DNA from: Anagrus nilaparvatae | Lineage: Eukaryota > Arthropoda > Insecta > Hymenoptera > Mymaridae | Reading direction: 5' to 3' | Length of the DNA: 64,000 bases | Assembly (NCBI GenBank): GCA_022575985.1 | Contig: JAKSXM010000231.1 | Location: 4,900,501 to 4,964,500, forward strand | Part shown: piece by piece, positions 23,586-33,408 of the stretch | Numbering within the stretch: position 1 is the stretch's first letter | How the letters are laid out: each line of letters begins with the position of its first letter | Program-made: the position numbers and the translations under genes | The notes under the pieces: generated by a model | What the model was told of the DNA's origin: nothing | The model's input: the letters and a program-made list of their open reading frames with translations, nothing else | Databases searched by the model: none

Positions 23586-24297
23586 ATGAAAAATATAATT
23601 ATAAAATTATTTTTTATTAATTTTTTATTCAACGTTTTTGCTTCAGGTAATAAGATATATTTTTACAAGGAATTTATAAAATATATTATTTTTACGTAGA
23701 AAAATAATTTTTTTGGTTTTTACGGAAATTAAAATTTAATGACTTACACATTATAAATAAAAGTTATACAGATCAGGAAATTAAAATTAATTTTAGAACT
23801 AAAAAAAAAAATGTTTTTTTAAATATTTTTGTGCAAATTTATGATAACCAACCCGTAATTATTTAAACTCAAATCATAATTTATTTAAAAAAAAAAAAAT
23901 TTAATGGTAGTTGGAAAACACAATTGTCTGTTTTATTATAAAAATCACTTAATATTTATTTCATAATTTTAATTAATCGCAGATCTATTAACAAATGCTG
24001 AAGATTGCCCTACAGAGAATTGCTTAGCTGATAATAAATGCGAAACTCCAATCAAAGATCAAGAAGTTAAATGCCCTTTTGATGGTAACATTTGTTGTAG
24101 CGTAGGTAAGTTCAATAATTATACATTCAATTTATTTTCATAATTAAATCCCAAATTTTTTAAAAATTCCAGTTAAATCGGAATTTAGAACTCATTGTGG
24201 ACATCATGGGGGTGTATGCATGGAAGGCTGTGCTGAATCATTAAAAATATCGACTGTAGATTGTAAAGACCCGGAAGTGTGTTGCGTACTTGTATAA
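23586..24297 (+). CDS. secreted two-domain 12-cysteine peptide (beta-defensin-like / carboxypeptidase-inhibitor-like)
   Basis: Three exons, 23586-23646, 23983-24105 and 24173-24297, join with canonical GT-AG sites and phase-1 introns to a 102-residue protein. Exon 1 encodes a 20-residue hydrophobic signal peptide (MKNIIIKLFF...). Exons 2 and 3 each encode one six-Cys module. Module 1 spacing is C-x4-C-x5-C-x10-C-x6-CC; module 2 is C-x6-C-x3-C-x10-C-x5-CC. Module 2 is close to the beta-defensin pattern, and two such modules in series resemble the tick carboxypeptidase inhibitor fold. The likely role is a secreted protease inhibitor, antimicrobial or secretion component; function is not shown by sequence. 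An AT-rich TATA-like stretch lies near 23482, and AATAAA occurs at 24427. One module per exon suggests duplication by exon shuffling. Confidence 0.8.
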
Positions 24298-24321
24298 TTC
24301 ATTTTAAATATTTGTTAATAA

Positions 24322-25450
24322 TAATGAGAAAACAGTATAAATACTATAGAAATACTGTTTTTCATTTCAATTAATTAAATTAATTTGATGAGTTTATTAT
24401 AAATAATAAACAAGATCTACATGGAACAATAAAAGTATAACTTTTTTCATTATTGTTATCTGTGTTTCTGAGGACTGAGCCTGCCTTTGTCACACAGAAT
24501 AATTATTATTGAAAAAAGTTGTATGATGCTCTAAAAATTTATTTTTCTGATGTTAAAAAGTTATAGAAAAATGAAAAATCTTTGCCCATTTCGACTCGGC
24601 AAGAAAACAGGGCGAGTCTCATCAGCGTAATCCTTCTTTTCTGCTTTCTACATATTATGAACAAACTAAAAAAACAAAAACAAAATTTTAATAATTTACT
24701 AAACAAAAAAATTTTAAATATAAAATACTTACATTTTTTAAACAGCCAGGCCCAAGTGATCATACAGAAGAATGTCATAGAAGAAGAGAAGTTCCCTTTC
24801 TCCCACACTCTCTCAAAGATCCCAGCTAGAATTAAAAAATGTGTCATCAAAACTACTTTAAAAATATTTTTTAAGAACTAACAATAAGTAAAATGTTAAA
24901 AAAAAGAAAAAATTTTTTTCAAAAAAATATTTTGAAAATTTTATGAAATGTTTTTATTTCTTCTATTATGTCTAGTTGGTAATAGACAATTATTTATTTT
25001 GGAGGGAGGCATTTTTTGGATCAATTGCCAATCAATAATAATGAGAAAACAGTATAATAGCTATTTATTAAACAAGGGATAAAATATTGGTTTCAGCTTT
25101 GCATGCAGTTGTATGCACAAGCGAGCATAGCGAGCAAGTGCAGACAGCATGCAAAAGTCGAACCCCATATTTTGTCCCGTGTTCTAAAATATAGTTTTAC
25201 ATATAATGGACAAAAAAGCCGTCACCGCAGGGCAGAAAATAGGCTTTTTTTGCCCTAGATATGTAAATACTGTTTTTCGTTCCAATTACATAATTAAATT
25301 AATTTGATGAGTATTTACAATTATTTATTTGGGGGGAGGCATTTTTTGGATCCATTGCCAATCAATAATAATGAGAAAACAGTATAAATACTGTTTTTCG
25401 TTCCAATTACATAATTAAATTAATTTGATGAGTTTATTATAAATAAAGCT
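24322..25450. repeat. repeated copies of the 3' flank of the cysteine-rich gene
   Basis: AATAATGAGAAAACAGTATA with a following CTGTTTTTC and a block ATTAAATTAATTTGATGAGT occurs at 24322-24395 and 25364-25440, with partial copies at 25034 and 25268. A block GGAGGCATTTTTTGGAT occurs at 25003 and 25335. The 3' UTR or flank of the peptide gene has therefore been partly duplicated downstream, possibly with lost gene copies. Overlapping open frames at 24539-24881 on both strands have no recognisable content. Confidence 0.6.
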
Positions 25451-25484
25451 TATAACTGATTTGTGTTTTCACACAACCAACGAT

Positions 25485-25670
25485 CATGGAACATGTTCAC
25501 TTATAACAGTTTTAACGTATACTCCCTAATTATTGTAAATCCTAAAACCGAAACTACAATAAATCCCGAAATATATATTATCCCAAGTTTTGAAATCGAA
25601 AATATGGCCATTTCACCATTTTCAACTCCCGGGCTTTTTCAAATACCCCATCCAATGAACATGTTCCATG
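25485..25670. repeat. MITE-like repeat, copy 1
   Basis: Bounded by CATGGAACATGTTCA and TGAACATGTTCCATG, which are exact complements. Homologous to 43343-43591 along most of its length (shared ACAATAAATCC and TTTTTCAAATA blocks). Homology extends upstream to about 25451 (TATAAC..GTTTGTGT), so the true unit may be larger. Non-coding. Confidence 0.6.
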
Positions 25671-25949
25671 TCAATAAACACGATCAACATGGAACAATAA
25701 AAGTAAATATTTGTTAATTTAATATATGTTGAAATATTCATTTTTACTAAAATAATATTTTTTAAAGAAATGTAAATTTATTATAGAGCGAGGCTACAAA
25801 TAGGATACAAAAATGAACAGCTTCCGGGCACGATATTTCATCAACGATCAGGATTGCTTTTATTTTCTAAAACTAAGTTTTATTCATCGTGTTTATGATC
25901 TGTATAATTTTTCAGCCCAAACGGATTATTTTAAAGGCATGTTTATTCT

Positions 25950-26061
25950 TGTATTTTTGCTTTACACGGGTGAAAAACCTCATAAATGTCAACCGCACAA
26001 TAAAATTCATAGCTTTTGTATAAGCTTTGCATCTGTAAAATATCATAAAAATTCAAAATAA
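25950..26061 (+). pseudogene. C2H2 zinc-finger remnant
   Basis: The frame contains YTGEKPHKCQ, the stereotyped linker and first Cys of a C2H2 finger (HTGEKPxxC), followed by His, Cys, SFAS and a final HKN. The finger itself is scrambled: Cys-x2-Cys is not intact and spacing is irregular. It is probably a decayed piece of a zinc-finger gene or of a transposon that carried one. A stop follows at 26059. Confidence 0.35.
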
Positions 26062-26069
26062 CATAAGAT

Positions 26070-26178
26070 ATATTATTAAATAATACAACGATTCCAGACA
26101 ATGATAAAATTCTTAAATACTCGTCCAGATTTAAAAATTTTATCATTGTCTGGAAAGGTCGTATTATTTAATAATCAT
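26070..26178. repeat. palindromic repeat of about 109 bp
   Basis: TATTATTAAATAATAC plus CCAGACAATGATAAAAT is mirrored by ATTTTATCATTGTCTGG plus GTATTATTTAATAAT. The loop is about 20 bp. Probably a small MITE. Confidence 0.7.
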
Positions 26179-26179
26179 A

Positions 26180-27145
26180 TTTCATAACAGACGTAAAATT
26201 AAAAAATAAGATATATTTTTATTAACTATTCATTAATTCAAAATTTATTTAATGAAATGTTTAACGTCCAAGAGTTTATCTACGTTTCGATTTGTTTTTG
26301 TACAATAAATTAATTTTAAAACCAATATTACTAAAAATGTACCTCAATGCAAAAGAGTCTCAATTTTTAGTTGGTCATCACGCACCGCGGTAATTAAATA
26401 TATTTTTTAATTTTCTGAAAATTTTATTTCGTTATCAGCAGTGTCAAAAAAAATTAGTTTACCATAGTTGAATTCCACTGTACGATTCCTGATTGTAATT
26501 ATTATTTATAGATTGCTTTCATCAAAAAATAAGGCCCTTTGTTTCTAGGCCCTGAAGGGGATATAATAAACAAATGATTTGGTGTGATTCAATATTCAAA
26601 GTGTAGTGAGATCACCTTGTAAGTACTGAGATTCATGTGCGAAGAGCACGTGGGAATCATAGATGTGCGGTGTGGTTATGCAGACTAGGCCTTAGATCTA
26701 AGGCATTTGCGATAAAAACAATAATAAATATATATGTATCACGGTTCTTGGACTGATGCATCAAAAAAATGTAACATTTAGGCGTAAGACTTATCATTCT
26801 GTAGATAACAATCCAAAGTACTTCCAGAACCTCTTAAAGAGACGTTGGGATTGAAAAAGGTAGTTTACCTTCTGGTCCGTAGAAACAACGCCAATAAAAA
26901 CATTTACACGTCACAAGCATTGAATGCTTATACATTAAAGAGTAAATTTTATAAAAAATAAAAAGTTTATTAAGAAAAAAGTAATATAATACAAGAGATC
27001 ACAGAAAAGTATAACTGATATGTCTCATAAAGACAAAATAATTAAGCTGCAGCAATCGCCGCAAGGTGTATTAAAAAAATTAGAGGCACGTGTTCACGTG
27101 CAAAGGGTGGATCCAAAGAATGGTCACTGGGGGCAATTGACCTCC
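26180..27145. other. stretch without an assignable gene
   Basis: Contains a moderately GC-balanced region (26580-27110) with an AGATCTAAGG palindrome around 26695 and a CACGTGTTCACGTG block near 27090. No open frame or RNA gene is recognisable. Confidence 0.35.
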
Positions 27146-27254
27146 GGGAATATTTTTTGAAATAGCTATTTTTTAAATAAGGGGCAAAAATTAAATTTTA
27201 ATTAAAATAATTTTTGTCCCTCGTTTAAAAATTGCTATTTTAAAAAATATTCCC
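27146..27254. repeat. inverted repeat of about 109 bp
   Basis: GGGAATATTTTTTGAAATAG is mirrored by CTATTTTAAAAAATATTCCC across a short AT loop, with GGGGCAAAAATTA/TAATTTTTGTCCC inside. No open frame. Confidence 0.65.
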
Positions 27255-27353
27255 ATTTTTTTATCAAGCAAACTTTTATACTTTATTTAACCCGAAATTA
27301 CTATAACGCTTTTTTAAAATAAAATTATGTAAGAAACTTGTGATATAAACGTA

Positions 27354-28110
27354 CACGGCCAGGCTGCTTTACTTAAAAATTCAGCAGTGACTTGAATTTG
27401 CAAGCAGTTTTCTTGAATATTCAGCAGTTTGCTTAAAAATTCAAACAACAAATAAATTTCAAGCAAAGCAGCCTGGCCGGGTGGGGTACTTAACGACGAA
27501 AAAAAAAAGTCCATAATGAAAAGTGTAACGAAATTTTTTGCACCTAACCCAAATATACCGAATATTTAAGTCTGTAAATAAATTGTTACGATTCATAAGT
27601 AAAACGAATGGTCTTTACAATGAAATTTAAAAACCCGAATTTTAATAATCCTTCAGTTTAAAAGTTAAATAATCTTTTTCAAGAAAAATTTATTCTATAA
27701 TCGTGCACACCAGAAGTTTTATTTCACGAATAAGAATCATTCCGATTAAAAATGCAACGAATGATCAGAAACCCGAAAATAGAAAATATTTCATACTCAA
27801 GAGGTCGCAGAAATTTTTCGGGTATTTGAACATTCGGGGTAACTTTTTTCTTTTTCATATTTTTCGTTACATAATATTTCCTTACAATATTAATAGGAAT
27901 TTTTTTTTAATGCTAATTATATTTCTAGAAAATAGGTTTTCTTGGTTAAAACTCTTATTTGTTCAAATATTCTGTAATGTATTTTTCGGGAAAATATCTA
28001 ATCGTTAAAAATTCATTATGTTATAAAAATTTAGGAACAATAAATTTCGTTATATTTTTCATTCTGTACTTTTATTTTTCGTCGAAAAGTACCCCACCCG
28101 CCTGGCCGTG
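27354..28110. mobile_element. TA-flanked MITE (757 bp) with nested inverted repeats
   Basis: The ends are CACGGCCAGGC and GCCTGGCCGTG, each next to TA (27352-27353, 28111-28112). A second pair, GGGTGGGGTACTT..CGACGAAAA against its complement, extends the arms by about 75 bp. The left end also forms its own hairpin with GCAGCCTGGCC near 27466. Related sequence at 28350-28375 (GTGATATAAATGTATATTTC) shows the uninterrupted site, where this copy has GTGATATAAACGTA-element-TATATTTT. A TA duplication suggests a Tc1/mariner-type donor. The GC-rich CGGCCAGGC ends contrast with the AT interior. Confidence 0.8.
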
Positions 28111-28500
28111 TATATTTTACCAATAAGGTATAAAGACTACAGTCTCTCGTGTAAACATTTGCATTTGACATTTTATAAGTTTATATCACTTGTTTCATAA
28201 ATAACTATATTGCTTTTGATATAAAAACCAAGCGACAAAATAAAGTGTAACCTTGGATAAAAAAGAATATTTTATTTAATTTCGTGCATAAAGTTGAACT
28301 TTACGTGCATATGGGACAACTTTAACGCACTTTTTAAATAAACTATTTTTGAAATTCGTGATATAAATGTATATTTCATCAAATGCGATTACAGTCACTC
28401 GGTGCTACGCACCTTGGGTCTGTAAACCTTCGCATTTGAAGTAATAAAACTTTATATCGCTTGTTTCAAAAAATACTTACACCGATAATTTTTTAATAAA
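28111..28500. repeat. two related hairpin units
   Basis: TTTATA(T/A)CACTTGTTTCA..AAATA-type blocks occur near 28183 and 28452, and TTTGAAATTCGTGATATAAA near 28350 parallels 27330-27350. CATCAAATGCGATTACAG is mirrored by CTTCGCATTTGAAG across an 11-bp GTGCTACGCAC palindrome at about 28404. These seem to be copies of one older repeat, one of which received the MITE at 27354. Confidence 0.5.
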
Positions 28501-28654
28501 TTTTATTTATAATTTTATTATAAATATAATTTTTCTTTTTCTGTACGATTTATTCTGTACAATAAAAGATAGCTAGTTGCTTTTTGTCCACAGATATTTG
28601 ATTTCTATTTTATTTACTTAACCATAAAATTTGTAAATTACACTGTTAAAAATA

Positions 28655-28895
28655 CCCGATGGTAAATTTACGAAATAATCGTAAAATTACGATTTTGTCG
28701 TAAATTTACTAAAAAAATCGTAAATTTACCATTTAAATCGTAATTTTACGATCGATCGTAAATTTACGATTTTTTCGTAATTTTACGATTTTGAAATCGT
28801 AAATTTACGACAAAATCGTAATATTACCCCCGAATCGTAAAATTACGATTTTTATGGTAAATTTACGATTTTGTATTTGTAAATTTACGACTGCT
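28655..28895. repeat. subterminal array of palindromic TCGTAAATTTACGA words, left arm
   Basis: About a dozen and a half variants of CGTAAATTTACGA and CGTAAAATTACGA, in alternating spacing. The 14-mer is its own complement. CACTA-type elements carry subterminal repeats bound by transposase, a likely role here by analogy. Confidence 0.8.
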
Positions 28896-29344
28896 ATATT
28901 TGAGTATTTATAAGCCTGAAAATAATATTTCCGAAACCGAGGGTAAGTACAAGTTTATCTTATTTTTTCGTTCCTAAACTCATATACGAGTAAAAACTAA
29001 TTTTGGCATAAAATTTTTGTATTAACACTAAAATATCTAAATGGTATTAGAGAAGGTATTCTCATCTCAAAAGTTATTTTAAAGCCGTAAAAACTTTGTT
29101 TAGGAATTTCAAATTTTGTATACAAGCCACAATTGAAATGAACTAAAAAAAAATTTTAATATTAAATAAATTTTTTAATATCTAACATTTTTTACGTACA
29201 TAAATATTAACAATTGTTTAACAAAAAAATTAGAATTCTTTTGTTTGATTTCTAAGTTAAAAAAATCTAAGGCAAAAGAGGAAAAAGTTAATTAAATTCA
29301 AATAAAAATTTTTGGAGCTTAAAAAAGAAGGGAAAATAAAAATC

Positions 29345-30035
29345 ACTTGGCTCTTTTTTACCTTAAATTTTGAAAATTTTAATCTGAGACAAATATACTT
29401 ATAAATTAAATTTTGCACAAGATCCAGATTATACATGAAAAAAACAAAAAAATTAACCTAGAAAAATCAAAATTTTTTCAAAAGCGTTGATATAAAGTTT
29501 TGAATTAAATATGTAGGTTTGTCTGAAATGTTTATTTCAAATATAAAGATTATGTAATAATAAAGTATAATAGTAACGGAATCCCAATATAACGTAAAGG
29601 GTACCGATTATAATAAAAAATGAGAATACACTCATATGTGAGAATAAAAATAATATGAAAAATCATATTTGAAAAAGAACTTTTCTGAAATTTTAAAATT
29701 AATATCTAACTTTTATGAGAAATTGTTTTTTACTATAATTTCCACCTCTTGATGAAGTTTAATGATTTTTTTTATGGTCATATTTGAAATAAGCAACGTC
29801 AGAAGCCCAGGAAACAGTTTTTCAAGTAAAAATCAAACCTTTTATAAAAATTGATTATTCACCCCTTTTTACCCTAATTTTTCACCCCTAGATGAAATTT
29901 TATGATTTTTTTGAGTTCATATTTGAAATCAGCAATCTCAAAAACCCCTAGATATAAATTTAGAGCTAATAATATAAAGAAGTTTCAGAATTATAATAAA
30001 GTGGTACGTTTTGGCCGCGCCGGCGGTAATCGATT
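29345..30035. repeat. segment present only in the left arm, with dispersed satellite-like units
   Basis: The right arm passes directly from the homologue of 29340 to that of 30040 (near 40750), so these 690 bp are an insertion here or a deletion there. Pieces recur elsewhere: AATAACGTAAAGGG plus GAGAATA at 29590 and 51190, and a unit with CATATTTGAAAT(A/C)AGCAA and CACC(C/T)CTTGATGAA at 29750 and 29890 that resembles, in reverse, the two units at 54950-55250. Confidence 0.6.
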
Positions 30036-30242
30036 AACAAGGGGAATTCAATACATTTGGAACACTAAATTACACCAAATGGTTATGAACGCGTTTATTA
30101 TGTTGAAAAAACATGCCGACTACCCTCGGTTAATTCCAATGGGCGTTCTGGGCCTAGAAACGCAGGGCTCAATGTTATAAAATAGGGTTTTTTGGTTATT
30201 TTCAATATAACGCTACAACTTTCCATGTTAACCAAAACATTT

Positions 30243-30246
30243 TTGG
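30243..30246. repeat. target site duplication TTGG, left
   Basis: TTGG immediately precedes the left LTR and the same four bases follow the right LTR at 38643-38646. Four to six base pairs is usual for Ty3/gypsy-type integrases. Confidence 0.7.
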
Positions 30247-31426
30247 TATAACGAGGATTTTTCGGGTAAATAAATAATTTATAATGATATACATACATAT
30301 ATATTTGTTAATATATTTATTCTTTAAGAGCGCTTTTTAATATATATATATGTATGTATAATTATTTAGTAGTAGTAATGATAATAAAATAGGGGGAAAT
30401 TTACCTTCGTTATTCGGCTAGCTCTAGCATAAGAAACGATCTCACTCGGCAAGTGGGGGAGTTCTAAGAAATAGGTATTTATGTGGGGAAATATGATTAT
30501 ATTATGTGAACATGCACTTACACTAAAATGAATTGAACACTTATTTATTTAATTTTTGAAATTATAACTGAAACTTTATTAATAATTTTGTATTATTTTA
30601 TTTAATTTTATACTGCCTCGTAGGCTTTTGAACAAAATAGAAAATATATAATATGAAATAATAAACCCGCGTGGCTTTACATAATATATTCGCGATCCGC
30701 GCGCAATCACACATACACACACTTTTACGATACCGCGCTAATACATCTGCTGCTGGAATCGTCTACTTGTGGATGATGTCTGCTAGGATACTGAATAATG
30801 GTGTAAGCTCGTGGATGCTGATGCAGGATTTTTATCTACTGCTGTCGGCTTTCTCACTTCACACGATCTTGTTTTTATTTAATATCTGAATATTTCTTGT
30901 TATGGCGACCGTAGTCGGTTAATTAATATAATTTATTAATTTATATAAATTTAGGCTTCACTTTCAATAATTATCACTTTATAAATAATTATTTAATTTA
31001 TTTTTAAAAAATGGCTCCAAGGCAACACGCGTGTCTTTACCAGGATTTTGGCACATGGAGGTGCGAAACCGTGAACTGCTCTATGGACATCGCGCGTGAC
31101 TTCGCGGTCCAGAGCTAAAACCGGAATGCTCGTTTTGCAAAGGAAACGGCATGGTCTTCTTTTACAGCGCCGTGCGGCTGATTCTATAAATCATTATCAG
31201 TCGATATGTAAATCTATAAATTTTATTGATCGGTGCTGCTTTTATTAATTCTATATTTAAATATTTTTGAACTAAAAATAATATTTTTCAAATTTGATTG
31301 TTGCTAGGCGGAAATATTCTGTCTTGAAGACTTGAGGCGCGCGAATATGTGTGTATGTATGTTTGCAAATATTAAATAATTTAATATTTAATATTTGCTT
31401 GTAACGGGCAAAAATGCCTCGTTACA
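30247..31426 (-). repeat. 3' LTR (left copy)
   Basis: Nearly identical to 37506-38642 over its length. It carries extra sequence relative to the other LTR, including GGCGGAAATATTCTGTCTTG near 31308. The tip GTAACGGGCAAAAATGCCTCG forms a small hairpin together with the terminal TGTAACG/CGTTACA. Confidence 0.88.
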
Positions 31427-31440
31427 ATAGCTCCCCGCTA
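31427..31440 (-). promoter_or_regulatory. polypurine tract
   Basis: On the minus strand the sequence reads TAGCGGGGAGCTAT directly before the TGTAACG of the 3' LTR. This is the position and purine bias expected for the plus-strand primer of reverse transcription. Confidence 0.7.
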
Positions 31441-31974
31441 AGAGTGGACTTTGTGGAGCAAAGTCTTCCACTTCTAAGGAACTAAAACTTTAATAAATCA
31501 TTCTTCCAGAAATACGGTACATTGATCCTACCCGATCATTCCTAAGCCTTACTCTAAATATATTTACAATTTACTTACAATTTTTATTATGACTAGAATT
31601 TTTAAAGAAATGCGAAATAAAATCAAAATAAAATATTTTATCATGCAAAAATCATTTATACTTACTTCTGGCTTAAAAAAAAATATGATAAAGATCAATG
31701 ATAAATAAAATTAAAAATATATATGAATTAATGAGTAAAAAAAAATCAATATTCGCGTTTCTCAATTTCCTGTTTCCAACAATAATCATTTACTTACTGT
31801 GACTCTAAAACTGCTCCAATTAATTTCCAAATTTTATTTTGTGAATAAAGAAGGTAGGAGTTAAGGCTTAGGTCTAGGTTGACTTTAACCTACATGAAAG
31901 TAAATAAATAAAAAAAAATGAATATACAAGTTATTGATAATAAAAATAAGGTAAAAATTAATATTAATTTAATA

Positions 31975-32400
31975 ATCTTTTATCATCAAACCTTTTGGGC
32001 GAGAAAAAGAACATTAGGTACGGTCATTGAGTCTTTGGGCGAGAAAAGAAATTTGTGATTCTATCTTCGATCCTTTTGGGCGAGAGAATTCATTTAATAT
32101 CTTTATCTAACCTTTTGGACTATAAACGGTGTTTAATAATTTAACTTATATAAAAATAATTAATAATTGAGCCTTTTTGGCGATTAAACTAAATTTGATT
32201 GATTAAAAAAAATGAAATAAGGGGTTATTTTCTTAAAAAGAAAGATAATCGCGTTTTATTTTAGACGACTAGGGTCGGCTAGACCACCGTACCTCCAGAA
32301 AGAAGTTCCTTCTTAAAGATTTCACTTGTTGGACGACTGAGTGTCGGGTAACCCACCTGGCCTCCAGAAAGAAAGTCCATCTTGAAGTTGTCATCTAAGT
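31975..32400. repeat. short repeats in the LTR element interior
   Basis: CCTTTTGGGCGAGA-type words recur about every 40-60 bp from 31990 to 32180 (at least five variants). A longer unit with CTCCAGAAAGAA and CCTTCTT(A/G)AAG occurs twice (32265-32325 and 32330-32390). No known function. Confidence 0.6.
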
Positions 32401-32439
32401 AACGCCATCTCCTCTTCGAAAGGAAAAAAAAATTGAGTG

Positions 32440-33288
32440 CTAAGTAAAAATAATGTTAAGCCAGGCAATTCGCGGTTCGGTTTGCCTGGGTTGCAATTTT
32501 AAAACCGGATTTGATTGTCCTAAGTAAAAATGATTAAAAAGGGTGGCTTTAATCCGATAACATGTCGAACTAGCTTTAAGGGCTATCCGACGATTTTGCG
32601 CTAATAATTTTGAGACGGCTTTGGATGGCTGCTCTTGCTGCGTGAAATCAGAGGGCTGTTGCCTCTGCTGCTGCTGATCCAACCTATCGTAAGCTATATG
32701 ATTAACCTTTGCGGAGGTTTTTCTTCTGTTGTGGTCACAGTTAATTTTTCTTTTTCTTCTTTTCCTTTGTAACCACTTTATAGTAGTATGCGTATCTGGT
32801 TTGCATGCATTAATTTGAAAACGAGTACTTGCAAAATTTTTGTAAGGATTTTCATCCTTTCGGCGAACGAAACTTACAGAATATTTATATCGCTTTTTCC
32901 AAAAGCCTATATAATGCAAACGAAAAATTTTTCTACTTATGGCAAAATTAAATTTTCTTGCAATTTCGCGGCTTTCAGGCTGTTTAAAAAAAGTAAAACG
33001 ATTAATTTTCTTATAATTTTTTAATACAGAAAAATATTTCTTCAATAACTTGTTGTTAGTATTAAAGCTAATTAAATTTCTATTTTTATAAAAAATTTTT
33101 AAGCTAAAAATATTTTTATGATTGCCGAAAATTCCAAAAAATTTATTTTTACTAAATATTTGCTTTTTAAATTTTAAACGTTTGATTTTGAGCTTTTGGC
33201 TGAAATTAATCTTTGATGATACTAATTTTGGTTCCTCATAGAGGAACCTTTGTGATAGATGAAATTTTGATTTTTGATTTTTTGGCAT
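32440..33288 (-). CDS. unassigned basic open frame in the LTR element
   Basis: A 282-codon frame with an ATG start, very rich in Lys, Arg, Phe and Asn, with a QQQQRQQ tract and a KRRKRK cluster. It lies 3' of the gag-like frame in element orientation, where env or accessory genes sit, but I see no signal peptide, transmembrane segment or protease/RT motif. Because the AT-rich part could stay open by chance, it may not be translated. Confidence 0.3.
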   Translation of the reverse strand: MPKNQKSKFHLSQRFLYEEPKLVSSKINFSQKLKIKRLKFKKQIFSKNKFFGIFGNHKNIFSLKIFYKNRNLISFNTNNKLLKKYFSVLKNYKKINRFTFFKQPESREIARKFNFAISRKIFRLHYIGFWKKRYKYSVSFVRRKDENPYKNFASTRFQINACKPDTHTTIKWLQRKRRKRKINCDHNRRKTSAKVNHIAYDRLDQQQQRQQPSDFTQQEQPSKAVSKLLAQNRRIALKASSTCYRIKATLFNHFYLGQSNPVLKLQPRQTEPRIAWLNIIFT

Positions 33289-33342
33289 ATAAGCACGTTT
33301 TGGGACCTCAGGAAGCTAAAAAACCGGTTTTTAAAAAAAGTA

Positions 33343-33408
<66 letters not shown>
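33343..33408 (+). repeat. (GT)n microsatellite
   Basis: Roughly 25 GT units flanked by TATG variants (GTATGTATG). An uninterrupted tract of this length is highly mutable and can adopt Z-DNA. Confidence 0.95.

Noticed and set aside
27703..28008. 101-codon plus-strand frame in the TA-flanked MITE
   Set aside because: Low-complexity Phe/Ile/Asn content, no transposase motif and no start or splice context; more likely chance in AT-rich DNA.
28655..28895. Regularly spaced TCGTAAATTTACGA words resembling a CRISPR-like or operator array
   Set aside because: Spacers are not unique inserts, spacing varies, and the same array is mirrored at 41260-41490 as the subterminal region of a transposon.
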